Below are positions 1 through 14,332 of a stretch of 64,000 nucleotides of DNA, piece after piece. Source of the stretch: JAAYBF01 sp963716445 (GTDB taxonomy: Bacteria > Actinomycetota > Thermoleophilia > Solirubrobacterales > Thermoleophilaceae); NCBI GenBank assembly GCA_963716445.1, contig OY970313.1:2294001-2358000 (forward strand). The letters are read 5' to 3'. The notes beneath the pieces were generated by a model. The model saw only the letters and a program-made list of their open reading frames with translations. It ran no database searches and was not told the DNA's origin. Numbering within the stretch: the first letter of the stretch is position 1; each line of letters starts with the position of its first letter. The position numbers and the translations under genes were made by a program.

Positions 1-1
1 C

Positions 2-223
2 AGCGGGCAGTGCTCCTGGTACGACTTCGCCCGCGCGATCTTCGCCGAGGCCGGCGCCGACTGCCAGGTCCTCTCGACGACGACCGCCGAGCTCGGCCGC
101 CCGGCTCCCCGCCCCGCGTTCTCGGTGCTCGACACCGCCTGGCCCGACGCGATCCGGCTGCCCGACTGGGGCGACGGCCTGCGCGCCTATCTCGCCGAGC
201 GCGAAGCCCAGGTGACCGCGTGA
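2..223 (+). CDS. rmlD: dTDP-4-dehydrorhamnose reductase, C-terminal end (partial)
   Basis: This is the last 73 codons of a reductase that enters from the left edge of the window. The visible residues (SWYDFARAIFAEAG near the start, then PAPRPAFSVLDT) match the C-terminal substrate-binding end of RmlD/RfbD, which reduces dTDP-4-keto-L-rhamnose to dTDP-L-rhamnose for cell-surface glycans. The NAD(P)-binding half lies outside the window. The gene stops 37 bp before a dTDP-glucose 4,6-dehydratase on the same strand, which supports the assignment to the dTDP-sugar pathway. Confidence 0.85.
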   Translation, partial: SGQCSWYDFARAIFAEAGADCQVLSTTTAELGRPAPRPAFSVLDTAWPDAIRLPDWGDGLRAYLAEREAQVTA

Positions 224-260
224 CCCCACCCCGGCCGGTCGCGCCTCGCGAGGCGACGGC

Positions 261-1247
261 GTGAGGCTGCTCGTCACCGGCGCCGCCGGCTTCATCGGCT
301 CGGCCTACGCGCGCATCGCCGCCGACACGGGCCACGAGCTGACCGTCCTCGACAAGCTCACCTACGCCGGCCGGCGCGAGAACCTCGACGGCGTCGAGCA
401 CCGCTTCGTCCACGGCGCGATCGAGGACCCGGCCGCCGTGCGCGAGGCGATGGAGGGCGCCGACGCGGTCGTCAACTTCGCCGCCGAGTCCCACGTCGAC
501 CGCTCGATCGCCGGCCAGGACCCGTTCGTCACGACCCACGTGATCGGCACGAGCGTGCTGCTCGCCGCCGCGCGCGAGCTCGGCGTCGGCCGCTACCTCC
601 AGGTCTCGACCGACGAGGTCTACGGCTCGATCGAGAGCGGGTCGTTCACCGAGGCCTCGCCGCTGAACCCGTCCTCGCCCTACAGCGCCACCAAGGCCGC
701 CGGCGACCTGCTCGTCACGGCGCACGTCCACACCCACGGGATCGAGGCTGTGATCTGCCGCGGCTCGAACAACTACGGCCCGCGCCAGCACCCGGAGAAG
801 CTGATCCCGCTGATGACCCTCAACGCCCTCCACGGCGACCCGCTGCCCGTCTACGGCGACGGCCGCCAGGTGCGCAACTGGCTCTACGTCGACGACTTCG
901 CCCGCGCGATCCACCTCGTGCTGGAGCGCGGCGCGCCCGGGGAGGCCTACAACGTCGGCGGCCCCGACGAGTGCGAGAACGGCGACGTCGTCGACCGCAT
1001 CCTCGAGCTCACCGGCCGCGACGACTCGCTGATCGAGCACGTCACCGACCGCCCCGGCCACGACCGCCGCTACTCGCTCGCCTCGGACAAGGTCGAGGCG
1101 CTCGGCTGGGCCCCGGAGGTCCACTTCGCCGAGGGCCTCGAGCGCACCGTCGCCTGGTACCGCGACAACGAGCCCTGGTGGGCGCCGATCCGCTCGGGCG
1201 AGTACCGCGACTACTACGAGCGCCACTACGGCCGCGCGCTGAGCTAG
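261..1247 (+). CDS. rfbB: dTDP-glucose 4,6-dehydratase
   Basis: The 328-aa product converts dTDP-glucose to dTDP-4-keto-6-deoxyglucose in the cytoplasm, an early step towards dTDP-L-rhamnose. It is an extended short-chain dehydrogenase: the NAD-binding GAAGFIG is at residues 7-13, the catalytic T-D-E is in STDEVYG (117-119), and Tyr141 and Lys145 are in YSATK. Length is usual for RmlB. The start is the GTG at 261, directly before MRLLVTG. It follows the rmlD fragment closely and is probably cotranscribed with it. Confidence 0.95.
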   Translation: MRLLVTGAAGFIGSAYARIAADTGHELTVLDKLTYAGRRENLDGVEHRFVHGAIEDPAAVREAMEGADAVVNFAAESHVDRSIAGQDPFVTTHVIGTSVLLAAARELGVGRYLQVSTDEVYGSIESGSFTEASPLNPSSPYSATKAAGDLLVTAHVHTHGIEAVICRGSNNYGPRQHPEKLIPLMTLNALHGDPLPVYGDGRQVRNWLYVDDFARAIHLVLERGAPGEAYNVGGPDECENGDVVDRILELTGRDDSLIEHVTDRPGHDRRYSLASDKVEALGWAPEVHFAEGLERTVAWYRDNEPWWAPIRSGEYRDYYERHYGRALS

Positions 1248-1285
1248 CGGACAGCCGCCACCGGCGGGTCAGTAGCCTCGACCGG

Positions 1286-2046
<761 letters not shown>

Positions 2047-2050
<4 letters not shown>

Positions 2051-2811
2051 ACGGCAACCGCGGCATGGCCTGGCTCGCCCGCCGCGAGGTGCTGCGCGTC
2101 TCGAAGCTCTGGACTCAGACGATCCTCGCCTCGGTGATCTCGTCGTTCCTGTTCATCCTCGTCTTCGGGTTGTCGCTCGGCGGGCGCATCGAGCAGGTCG
2201 GCGGCTTCGACTACGAGGTATTCATCGTCCCCGGCCTGATCGCGATGGCGATGGTCCAGGCCGCCTACGCCAACAACGCCTCGACGATCTACCAGGGCCG
2301 CTCCGACCGCTTCATCAACGACGTGCTGTCGGCGCCGATGCACGGCTGGCAGATGACCGCCGGCTACGTCGTCGGCGGGGTCTTCCGCGGCTTCGCGATC
2401 GCCGTCGCGCTGCTCGCGCTCGCCGGCCCGGTCACCGGCGTCCCGATCGAGCAGCCGCTCGTCCTGGCGCTCGCGGTCGCGCTGGCGCTGCTCGGATTCG
2501 CGTCGCTCGGCACGGTCGTCGGCATCTACGCGGAGAGCTGGGACCACACCACCTTCATCCAGAACATCGTGATTCTGCCGCTGACCTTCGTCGGCGGCGT
2601 CTTCTACTCCGTCGACCTGCTCCCCTCGCCGTGGGAGGAGCTGTCGCACTTCAACCCGATCTTCTACATGCTCCAGGCCGTCCGCTACGGCTTCCTCGGC
2701 GAGGCCGACGTCAGCATCTGGCTCTCGCTCGGAATCACCGCCGCGCTCGCCATCCCCTGCTACCTCTGGGCGCAATGGCTGTTCACCAGCGGCCGCAGGC
2801 TGAAGGCCTAG
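2047..2811 (+). CDS. ABC-2 type transporter permease
   Basis: The 254-aa integral membrane protein has about six hydrophobic segments, starting with the stretch after WTQTILASVISS. It contains the ABC-2 permease pattern of a conserved loop with P-L-T-F-V-G-G-V-F-Y before the last third. It should form the membrane channel for the ATPase encoded just upstream. Its GTG start at 2047 lies within the GTGA overlap with the ATPase stop, so translation is likely coupled. The frame is open further upstream but runs inside the ATPase gene, so the overlap start is preferred. Confidence 0.92.
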
Positions 2812-2841
2812 CCGCTCCGACTACGGCCTTAACATCTGGCC

Positions 2842-3030
2842 ATGGAGAAGCGCCACCCTGCCAAGAGACAGGAGCGACTGGCGAGGGTGATCGACTTCGA
2901 CGAAGAGGAGGCCCGTCAGCTGCGAGCTGACGCGAAAGCCGACCCGAACGCGCTCTTCGCGCGCGGCGTCGCGCTCAACCGGGCGGCGCGGCTCTTCCAC
3001 GACGCCGGGCGGAAGGCGCGCAAGCGATGA
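2842..3030 (+). CDS. small charged protein, possible antitoxin
   Basis: The 62-aa product is rich in Arg, Lys, Glu and Ala and has no membrane segment. I do not recognise a family. It overlaps the following nucleotidyltransferase gene by 4 bp (ATGA), the arrangement of an antitoxin placed ahead of its toxin. A TAACAT box at 2830-2835 lies 6 nt before the ATG, which points to leaderless transcription and a promoter of its own. The antitoxin role is an inference from position and size only. Confidence 0.6.
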   Translation: MEKRHPAKRQERLARVIDFDEEEARQLRADAKADPNALFARGVALNRAARLFHDAGRKARKR

Positions 3031-3506
3031 CGCTCGTCGACCCCGTCCCGCTGATCGCGGCGCTCAACGAGCGGGGGATCCCCTACGTCATCATCGGCGG
3101 CTTCGCGGTGATCGCCAACGGCTACGTCCGCTCGACCGAGGACCTCGACGTGCTGGTTCCGGCGAGCCCGCGGACCGCCGAGGCCGTCGAGGCGATCTGC
3201 CGCGAGCTGGGCGCCACCGATCGCGACGGGGCGGACATCCCGGCGGCCCGCTTCGACGGCGACCAGCACGTGCGCGCCCACACCCGCCACGGGATCCTCG
3301 ACGTCGTCCCGGAGGGCGAGTCGCCGCTGTCCTACGACGAGATCGCGGCCGGCTCGTTCGAGATCGAGGTCGAGGGACACAAGGCGCCCGTCGCGGGGCT
3401 CGCCCATCTGGTCGCGTTGAAGCGGCTCGGCGGCCGCACCCGCGACCGCGCCGACCTCGAGGCGCTCGAGGAGGCACACGGCGAGCTCCCCACGCTCGCC
3501 GACTGA
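3027..3506 (+). CDS. nucleotidyltransferase-fold protein (MNT/AbiEii-like)
   Basis: The 159-aa protein begins with a nucleotidyltransferase core: YVIIGGFAV at about residues 20-28 gives the conserved GG, and EDLDV (38-42) gives two aspartates in a D-x-D pattern that would bind metal. Such compact proteins transfer nucleotides and often act as toxins of toxin-antitoxin systems. It starts inside the stop of the preceding 62-aa gene and is followed 3 bp later by udgB. A second protein with the same IGGF...DLDV pattern is encoded at 20671-21225. The toxin role is unproven. Confidence 0.75.
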   Translation: MTLVDPVPLIAALNERGIPYVIIGGFAVIANGYVRSTEDLDVLVPASPRTAEAVEAICRELGATDRDGADIPAARFDGDQHVRAHTRHGILDVVPEGESPLSYDEIAAGSFEIEVEGHKAPVAGLAHLVALKRLGGRTRDRADLEALEEAHGELPTLAD

Positions 3507-3509
3507 CGG

Positions 3510-4190
3510 GTGACCGACTCGCGCACCGAGCTAGCGGCGCTCGAGCGGCGCGTGACGTCGTGTCGCCGCTGCCCGCGGCTGGTCGAGTGGCGCGAGCTGG
3601 TGGCGCGAGAGAAGCGGGCGGCGTTTCGCGACGAGCAGTACTGGGGCCGGCCGATTCCCGGCTTCGGCGATCCGGAGGCGGGCGTCTACGTCCTCGGCCT
3701 CGCTCCCGCCGCACACGGCGGCAACCGCACCGGCCGCATCTTCACCGGCGACCGCTCCGGCGACTGGCTGTTCGCCGCCCTCCACCGCACAGGCTTCGCC
3801 AACCAGCCGCATTCCACCCACCGCGGCGACGGCCTGCGCCTGACCGGGGCGTTCATCGCCGCCGCCGTGCGCTGCGCTCCACCAGCCAACAAGCCGCTGC
3901 CGAGCGAGCGCGACAACTGCCTGCCCTACGCCGCCGAGGAGCTCGAGCTGATGCCGTCGGTGCGAGCGATCCTCGCCCTAGGCGGCTTCGCCTGGGACGC
4001 CGCCCTGCGCCTACACGACCCGATCCGCCCACGCCCACGATTCGGCCACGGCGCCGAGGCCGAGCTGCCAGGCGGCCGCACGCTGCTCGGCTGCTACCAC
4101 CCCAGCCAGCAGAACACCTTCACCGGCCGCCTGACCGAGCAGATGCTGGACGCCGTTCTGCTCAAGGCGCGCGACCTCGCGCGCCAGTAG
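3510..4190 (+). CDS. udgB: family 5 uracil-DNA glycosylase
   Basis: The 226-aa enzyme excises uracil and other deaminated bases from DNA. Cys18, Cys21 (CRRCPRL), Cys122 and Cys137 are spaced as the iron-sulfur ligands of family 4/5 glycosylases. Motif GLAPAAHGGNRTGR at 63-76 is the active-site loop of the UdgB group, which has A in place of the catalytic acidic residue, and HPSQQN near 197 is the second active-site motif. The GTG at 3510 is 4 bp after the previous stop. Lhr, Nei and UvsE elsewhere in the window add to a strong repair complement. Confidence 0.92.
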   Translation: MTDSRTELAALERRVTSCRRCPRLVEWRELVAREKRAAFRDEQYWGRPIPGFGDPEAGVYVLGLAPAAHGGNRTGRIFTGDRSGDWLFAALHRTGFANQPHSTHRGDGLRLTGAFIAAAVRCAPPANKPLPSERDNCLPYAAEELELMPSVRAILALGGFAWDAALRLHDPIRPRPRFGHGAEAELPGGRTLLGCYHPSQQNTFTGRLTEQMLDAVLLKARDLARQ

Positions 4191-4274
4191 CCTTGTCCAG
4201 GGCCCAACGGGGCGCGTCAAGACAACTTGCGTGGTTCGCCCAACCCCTCAAGTTTAAGGCGATATAGTTGAGTC

Positions 4275-5456
4275 GTGGACGTAGAGGCCCTGACGCAGAG
4301 CCCAATCGGCCGGCTGGTGCCGATCATCGGCCCCGATCCTGCGACCCAGGAGATCGTAAAGGGGCGGGCTTATCTGCCTGAGCCCCTTCCAGGCGACGTA
4401 GAGCTCTCGACCAGCACCTGGACGGCGGTCAACGACGCGACCGCCGCCCTCGCACGACTGGACGGCGCAGCGAGGCTCATCCCTGAGCCGGCCCTTCTTC
4501 GGCGGCCTGCGCTTCGGCGAGAGGCGCAGAGCACGAGTGCCCTGGAGGGCACCTATGCCCCGTTTGCGGATGTCTTGGCCGCTGACGAGGACGACCAAGA
4601 GCACATGACGGCCGAGTTGCGCGAGGTCCTGAACTTCGAGCGGATGGCCGAGTTGGCGTTCTCGTGGTCGGAGGATCGGCCGCTGACGTTGACCATGCTT
4701 GGCCAGCTTCAAAGAGAGCTGGTTCGTGGCAGCGCGGGCGAGTTGAGCGATGCTGGCGGCCTACGTGATCGGATCGTGGTCATCGGACCGCGGCGTGGCG
4801 GCTTCGACGAGGCGAGGTTCGTGCCGCCTCCCCATGGCGACCAGCTTCGTGCCGGCGTCGAGGACCTACTCGACTGGATCGAGAACCCGCCCCAGGTTCC
4901 TCTCGTCGTACAGGCTGCGATGACGCACTACCAGTTCGAGTCGTTGCATCCCTACTCGGACGGCAACGGCCGGCTCGGGCGGCTCCTGGTCATCGTCCAG
5001 CTACTACGGGGCGCATTGATCCGTGAGCCGCTACTCGTCGTCTCGCCCTGGTTCGAGCAGCGCCGGGAGCAATACCAAGACGAGCTACTTGCGCTCAGCT
5101 GCTCTGGCGACTGGGACGCCTGGATCGCCTTCTTTGCCGAGGGTGTCGCCGCGTCCGCGACCGAGTCGCAACGGAAGGTCGAGAAGCTGGTGGCGCTCCA
5201 AGACGAGTACCGCTCCCGCGTCCAGAACGCAGGCAAGCGAGGGGTCGCCGAGCGCTTTGCTGCGGATCTCGTGGGGAGGCCATACGTGACCCGCCGTTGG
5301 GTCGCCACGCGTTACGCGCTGTCCCATCAAGGGGCCATCAACGCGATCAACGCTCTGATGGCGCTAGGGATTCTCCAAGAGGCAAACCACATGCATGGCC
5401 CATACGGCGCGCGGGTCTATCAAGCGCCTGCGGTCGTCGAGGCGATCTCCTCCTAG
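4275..5456 (+). CDS. Fic family protein (AMP transferase-like), autoinhibited class II
   Basis: The 393-aa protein has the Fic active-site motif HPYSDGNGRLGR at 225-236, with the catalytic His225. Fic enzymes transfer AMP or related groups from nucleotides to protein hydroxyls. An N-terminal inhibitory helix motif, TSALEG (87-92, Glu91), marks the class with intramolecular autoinhibition. The last 80 residues look like a winged-helix DNA-binding domain, common in Fic proteins of this type. A TATAGT box at 4263-4268 is 6 nt before the GTG start, so the message is probably leaderless. The target protein is unknown. Codon choice looks less GC-biased than in flanking genes. Confidence 0.9.
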   Translation: MDVEALTQSPIGRLVPIIGPDPATQEIVKGRAYLPEPLPGDVELSTSTWTAVNDATAALARLDGAARLIPEPALLRRPALRREAQSTSALEGTYAPFADVLAADEDDQEHMTAELREVLNFERMAELAFSWSEDRPLTLTMLGQLQRELVRGSAGELSDAGGLRDRIVVIGPRRGGFDEARFVPPPHGDQLRAGVEDLLDWIENPPQVPLVVQAAMTHYQFESLHPYSDGNGRLGRLLVIVQLLRGALIREPLLVVSPWFEQRREQYQDELLALSCSGDWDAWIAFFAEGVAASATESQRKVEKLVALQDEYRSRVQNAGKRGVAERFAADLVGRPYVTRRWVATRYALSHQGAINAINALMALGILQEANHMHGPYGARVYQAPAVVEAISS

Positions 5457-5564
5457 TCCGCCCGCTTACCTTTTGGGCCCGAATGCCACAGAGCGAGCGT
5501 CCCGGCCTCTCACCACCCGTTGGCCTTACGTGGGCCAGGGCCGCTCGGCCTACGCTTCCGTTTG

Positions 5565-6260
5565 CTAAAGCTGCGCCTCACCGCGCACGTCCTCGACGGC
5601 GGCGCGGGTGAGTCCAGCGAGCTTCTCAAGGGTCGGTAGGACCGAGACAGCCGGATCAACAAATCGCCAGTCGACATAGATCGTCTCGGTGACGGTTTGC
5701 GAGGTGTGCGGAACCGGTCTCTGCGTCCTCACATCGACGGGAACGCCGCCGATGGAGACTCCGGGGCCGAACGTAACGCCGCCAGAGCCTGTGTCAGGTG
5801 TCCACTCGACCACCGCGCCGCCTGCGCCCGCGGCGCGTATTCGGCGCTGCTCGGTGCGGGTCTGCGCGGTGAAGTCGCGGTGCTTGTTGACCTTTGCGAG
5901 CGCGTGGAGATAGCCCAGCTCGCCCTTGTCGGGCTGGTAGGGCTGATGACGCTCAAAGGCAGCGGCAATGTTTGGCTCGGCTGCCGCGAGGCCCTTGATC
6001 TGCTTCTCCATCGCCGCTGAGAACTCGGCAGCGTCCTTGACAAGTGGGAAGTAGGGAGACCGTTTGCCCGACCCGGCGTACTTCTCCTTGACCGCGTTGG
6101 CGGTCCAGTCAAGCGCGGATTGCGCGTCCTGGACGGCGGCGCGAACCGCATACAGCAGCTCGTCGGACACCTCCTGCGCTCTCAGGTCGGCCTCGTAGTG
6201 GCCTCGGACCTCCGCGACCGCCTGATCCAGTTTCTTCAGGACAACGTCAACGCTAGCCAT
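5565..6260 (-). CDS. uncharacterised protein
   Basis: The 231-aa soluble protein has no family I can name. The N-terminal half is helical and charged, with a region reading AVRAAVQDAQSALDW near residue 50, then a short KVNKHRDF motif near 130; the C-terminal half is Gly/Val rich and looks beta-stranded. The start at 6260 is chosen because AAGGGG lies 4 nt upstream on the minus strand; the frame is open further upstream without features. It lies between a Fic gene and other unrecognised genes in a stretch of weaker GC bias. Confidence 0.6.
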   Translation of the reverse strand: MASVDVVLKKLDQAVAEVRGHYEADLRAQEVSDELLYAVRAAVQDAQSALDWTANAVKEKYAGSGKRSPYFPLVKDAAEFSAAMEKQIKGLAAAEPNIAAAFERHQPYQPDKGELGYLHALAKVNKHRDFTAQTRTEQRRIRAAGAGGAVVEWTPDTGSGGVTFGPGVSIGGVPVDVRTQRPVPHTSQTVTETIYVDWRFVDPAVSVLPTLEKLAGLTRAAVEDVRGEAQL

Positions 6261-6372
6261 ACGACCCCTTACCTGGTCCTGATACCCCCTCTCACGAAGC
6301 TTAAGGCCTAGCGTGACCGCCGTCATGCTTATCCTTGACGGTAGGTAGGTAGGAACATGGGAGAGCACTTCT

Positions 6373-6690
6373 ATGGCGAGCACCTTCCACCGCGAGACCG
6401 TCCGGCTGCCGCTTCTCGCAGGCGACGACTGCGCGATTCGTAACGCTGTCTTCAAGGACTGCGAGATCCGCGGGCCAGCGGTGATCGTGCCCTCCGGATC
6501 GACCTTTACCGACGGGCATTTCGAGGGCACCAACGAGTCGGTCATCTGGGACCTCCCGTCTGACCGCAAAGAACTTTCAGGCGCAATTCTCGTAGAGGAC
6601 TGCCGGTTCGCCGGCTGCCGATTTATCGCAGTCGGCGTAGCGGGGCCACCGGCCATGCTCGACGAGGTCCGAAAGGCTCTAACCGCCTAA
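6373..6690 (+). CDS. small uncharacterised protein with beta-helix-like repeats
   Basis: The 105-aa protein contains short recurring units (NAVFKDCEIRG, STFTDGHFEG, GAILVEDCRFAGCRF) that resemble pentapeptide-type or right-handed beta-helix turns. No catalytic motif is seen. The ATG at 6373 is about 10 nt downstream of a weak GGGAG. Its neighbours are also unrecognised. The function is unknown and the repeat reading is tentative. Confidence 0.55.
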   Translation: MASTFHRETVRLPLLAGDDCAIRNAVFKDCEIRGPAVIVPSGSTFTDGHFEGTNESVIWDLPSDRKELSGAILVEDCRFAGCRFIAVGVAGPPAMLDEVRKALTA

Positions 6691-6908
6691 GTCTCATGCC
6701 TCCTGTCGATGAAACAACCCGACGCGCGGAGCGTCCTCGGACCGCGCCGACAAGCTCGACGGCTGCCCTTTGCCTTCCGGCCCTTCGCCACCTTCCCAAG
6801 ATGGCGCAACACACCGGAGCGTTTGGGAACCGGAATCTCGGTCGGCTTTCAGCGCTTCGGCTGCTTAGGCTCTGAGTCCTTGTCCGTCACCTTGCCGAGA
6901 CTACCTTC

Positions 6909-7673
6909 ATGCACGGCTTCGAGCTAAAGCTCAACTGGGCACACAGCCAGTTCGAGACGCTCGAATACCAGCTTGCTACCTGGCGCACGTCCGGGGGATA
7001 CGGAGTCATCTTCGATCCCCAGACGAACAGCGGCGAGTACATCATCCGCCTGCACGCCGAGGACCCGCCCGACGCCCTGTCGCTCATCATTGGAGACGCA
7101 CTCCACGCGATGCGATCCGGGCTCGACCACCTCGCCTACGCCCTCGCAGCGACCTACACCAAGCCCCTGCCCGACAGCGTCAGAGAGCGCATCGAGTTCC
7201 CGATCTTCGGTGACCGGCCCATGACCGCGAGAGAGCGCAGCAGGAAGCTCGGAGGACTCGACCCGGCGGCTGTCGCCGCCATCGACAAACTCCAGCCAAG
7301 CGAGCGAGGGAACGCCTACGCACAGGACGCCCTCTGGACCCTCTACGACCTCGCAAGGATCGACCGGCACCGGCTCCTGCACCTCACAGTCGCGCAACTC
7401 GACCGAGTCGGCGTCGGAGGCGACAACGTCTACGTCGAGCACCTGCTCATGGACAACATCACGACCAGCGCGAAAGACGGCACGAAACTCGGCCGCTGCA
7501 CCGTCCGAGCCATCGACCCGAGCCGCCCCACGCACCTCGAGATAACAACGGAGCCGCAAATAGCTTTCCAAGACGGGCCCAAAGCCGGGCAGCCCGTCCT
7601 TGACGTACTGCGGGACATACACCAGCACCTCGAAAGCACCGTTGTCCCGTCGCTGCGGCCGTTCCTGAACTAA
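6909..7673 (+). CDS. uncharacterised protein
   Basis: The 254-aa soluble protein has no assigned family that I recognise. A helical block reads DALHAMRSGLDHLAYAL near residue 60 and a second block reads LARIDRHRLLHL near 155. Both contain an R-x4-H spacing (RSGLDH, RHRLLH). The first block resembles the AVRAAVQDAQSALDW region of the 5565-6260 protein, so the two may be distant relatives. R-x4-H also occurs in HEPN ribonucleases, but the polar residue usually found after the Arg is not clearly present, so this is not claimed. Confidence 0.6.
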   Translation: MHGFELKLNWAHSQFETLEYQLATWRTSGGYGVIFDPQTNSGEYIIRLHAEDPPDALSLIIGDALHAMRSGLDHLAYALAATYTKPLPDSVRERIEFPIFGDRPMTARERSRKLGGLDPAAVAAIDKLQPSERGNAYAQDALWTLYDLARIDRHRLLHLTVAQLDRVGVGGDNVYVEHLLMDNITTSAKDGTKLGRCTVRAIDPSRPTHLEITTEPQIAFQDGPKAGQPVLDVLRDIHQHLESTVVPSLRPFLN

Positions 7674-7839
7674 ACGTCGCGCCCCTCCAGAACAGCTCTG
7701 ACCCCGCAGCTCAGGCCCGGCCACCGCTCATACCTGCCGTGAAGGCATGAGCGTGACCGTCGTCACACTCCGCAACTTCGACCGCCCTAAAGTGCTCGTG
7801 CCGACAGGCCGATGCCCTTGGGTGTCGAACCGTTGTCAG

Positions 7840-7995
7840 TGAACTGCCGAATCTTCGCGCCGTCCGCGGCGGGAGATCGGGGGAACCAGTGGGCCTCCTT
7901 GGCCCTGGGGCGAATCGCCGGAAGTCCGGCGTAGCGCAGCTCTCTTAGCGCGAGCCCGTCAGCTAACCCCGTAGGCGCGACAAGAGAGGAACACC
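7840..7995 (+). promoter_or_regulatory. cyclic di-AMP riboswitch (ydaO-yuaA type)
   Basis: The leader before the NlpC/P60 gene has the conserved ydaO blocks in order: CCGAATCTTCGCG at the 5' side, GGGGGAACCA near 7879, GGGGCGAATCGCCGG near 7908, then the TCCGGCGTAGCGC block and the 3' block CCCGTCAGCTAACCCCGTAGG near 7955-7974. This is the arrangement known from actinobacterial leaders of wall hydrolase genes such as rpfA. Binding of c-di-AMP normally switches expression off. AGAGAGGA at 7983-7990 is the likely ribosome site of the downstream gene. Boundaries are approximate. Confidence 0.9.
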
Positions 7996-8003
7996 GCCCG
8001 CCG

Positions 8004-8579
8004 ATGAGGTATCCGATGCTGATCGCCGTGCTCGCGCTGCCGCTGGGAGCGGCGCTCGAGAGCCCCGCCGACGCGCGCGCCCTGCGCGCCGGTGCGAACG
8101 CCGAGAGGTCCGTCACCACCGGTGGCGGCGCGGTGGCCGGCAGGCTGCCGGCCGCGCGGCTCGCACGCGGATCGAAGGCCCGCTTGACCTCCGCCGGACT
8201 GGCCATCCCGCCCGTCGAGGCGCCGCCCAAGGTCAAGGCGGCGATCCGCGCCGGCAACCGGATCGCCAGGAAGCCGTACAAGTACGGCGGCGGGCACGCC
8301 CTGCTGAACGACTCCGGCTACGACTGCTCCGGCTCGGTCAGCTACGCGCTGCGCGGCGCCGGCCTGATGTCGAGCGCGCTCGCCTCGACCGGCTTCATGT
8401 CCTGGGGCCGCCGCGGGCGGGGCCGCTGGATCACCGTGCGCGCCAACGCCGGACACGCCTACATGGTGATCGCCGGCCTGCGCTTCGACACCAGCGCCAG
8501 CAAGCGCACCGGCACCCGCTGGAGCGCCCAGATGCGCTCGCCGCGCGGCTACGTAGCCACGCACCCGCCCGGCCTGTAG
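8004..8579 (+). CDS. secreted NlpC/P60-like cell wall hydrolase
   Basis: The 191-aa protein has an N-terminal signal peptide (hydrophobic residues 4-18, cleavage near ADA) and a C-terminal NlpC/P60-like domain. The catalytic Cys108 is in YDCSGSVSYAL and His151 is in NAGHAYMVIAG, the usual Cys/His pair of peptidoglycan peptidases that cut stem peptides. The domain is short and divergent, so the exact bond cut is uncertain. It is preceded by a c-di-AMP riboswitch, which ties its expression to turgor and wall stress signalling. A hairpin repeat follows its stop by 23 bp. Confidence 0.85.
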   Translation: MRYPMLIAVLALPLGAALESPADARALRAGANAERSVTTGGGAVAGRLPAARLARGSKARLTSAGLAIPPVEAPPKVKAAIRAGNRIARKPYKYGGGHALLNDSGYDCSGSVSYALRGAGLMSSALASTGFMSWGRRGRGRWITVRANAGHAYMVIAGLRFDTSASKRTGTRWSAQMRSPRGYVATHPPGL

Positions 8580-8602
8580 CCGGCGTCGCCGCGCGGCCAA
8601 AT

Positions 8603-8648
8603 GACGAGTGGAGTCTTGACTGGGCCCTGGCCTAGTCAAAACTCCACC
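8603..8648. repeat. dispersed hairpin repeat, copy A
   Basis: This is an inverted repeat with 14-nt arms (8608-8621 and 8634-8647, one mismatch). It shares the core TTGACTGGG and the GAGTGGA flank with copies at 19619 and 36175. It begins 23 bp after the NlpC/P60 stop and probably acts as a transcription terminator without a T-tract. It is the most diverged of the three copies. Confidence 0.75.
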
Positions 8649-8684
8649 GGGCGATCGTGAAGGAGCGGTACGCTCGAAGGTCGC

Positions 8685-13589
<4,905 letters not shown>

Positions 13590-13613
13590 GCGCGCCGGGA
13601 CGACTCGCCGGCT

Positions 13614-14261
13614 CTAGCCCTTGGACGTGCGCGCCCTGCGGCAGCCGGGCACGACGTAGCCCTTGCGGCAGGCCGTCCGCCCGCGCCAGCGCGACTGCAG
13701 CCGCTGGACGAACCGCACGCCGTTGTCGCCGTCCGCATTCACCTGCTTGACGAGCGCCGTCGAGAGCAGCTGCAGGCGAAGGTCGTGGAGGACGTCGGCC
13801 CGCGTCGATGCGCCGAGGAACTTGGCGAACTCCTCGTCGCTCTTGAACTGCTTACGCCCGACTGCGTAGCGGCGGCGAACCTCGGCGGCCGACACGCGGA
13901 TCTTGCGTCGCCGTGCCTCCTGCTCGAGCACGGCCTCCTGCAACAGCTGCGTGAGGGCCTGGCGCTTGGCTTGGCCGGCAACGCCCTCCTCGCCCGAGCG
14001 AGTCGCCCGCCGAACCGCCGCCGTGCGCCGATCGAGCTGCGCGCGAGAGATCCGCGTCCCACCCACCGCGGCGACCGCTCCGCCCCGAATGACCGGCCGC
14101 TCCCCGGCAGCTGGGGAGGACTCCGACGACCCGTCGGACGTCCCCGCGGATCCGGAGCCCCCCGGCTGGTCGTCGTCGTCACCGCACGCCGGGACGGCGA
14201 GCGCCAGGGCGGCGCCGGTGGCGAGCAGCATCGCGGCGCGGCGGAGGGAACCAGCAGCCAT
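13614..14261 (-). CDS. SurA N-terminal-like lipoprotein
   Basis: The protein of about 215 aa has a lipoprotein signal peptide ending AVPAC (Cys near residue 26), then a Ser/Gly/Asp-rich linker and a helical domain of the SurA/PpiC N-terminal chaperone type (ISRAQLDRR, then EEGVAGQAKRQALTQLLQEA and SAAEVRRRY). No rotamase domain follows, so it is more likely a folding or binding factor at the outer membrane face than an isomerase. The ATG at 14261 gives a normal signal peptide and is preferred to a GTG 14 codons upstream. It is convergent with lhr and divergent from nei. Confidence 0.8.
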   Translation of the reverse strand: MAAGSLRRAAMLLATGAALALAVPACGDDDDQPGGSGSAGTSDGSSESSPAAGERPVIRGGAVAAVGGTRISRAQLDRRTAAVRRATRSGEEGVAGQAKRQALTQLLQEAVLEQEARRRKIRVSAAEVRRRYAVGRKQFKSDEEFAKFLGASTRADVLHDLRLQLLSTALVKQVNADGDNGVRFVQRLQSRWRGRTACRKGYVVPGCRRARTSKG

Positions 14262-14332
14262 AGACAAGAACGTATACCAAGCGAGCGTCGGCTGAGACAG
14301 CACTGCGACGACTCGCTCCTAGGATCGGTCTC

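Noticed and set aside
6709..6927. Possible 72-aa gene
   Set aside because: No ribosome site, no recognisable motif and odd composition; it overlaps the start of the gene at 6909.
6909..7673. HEPN ribonuclease
   Set aside because: R-x4-H spacings are present, but the surrounding residues and the overall fold do not match clearly enough.
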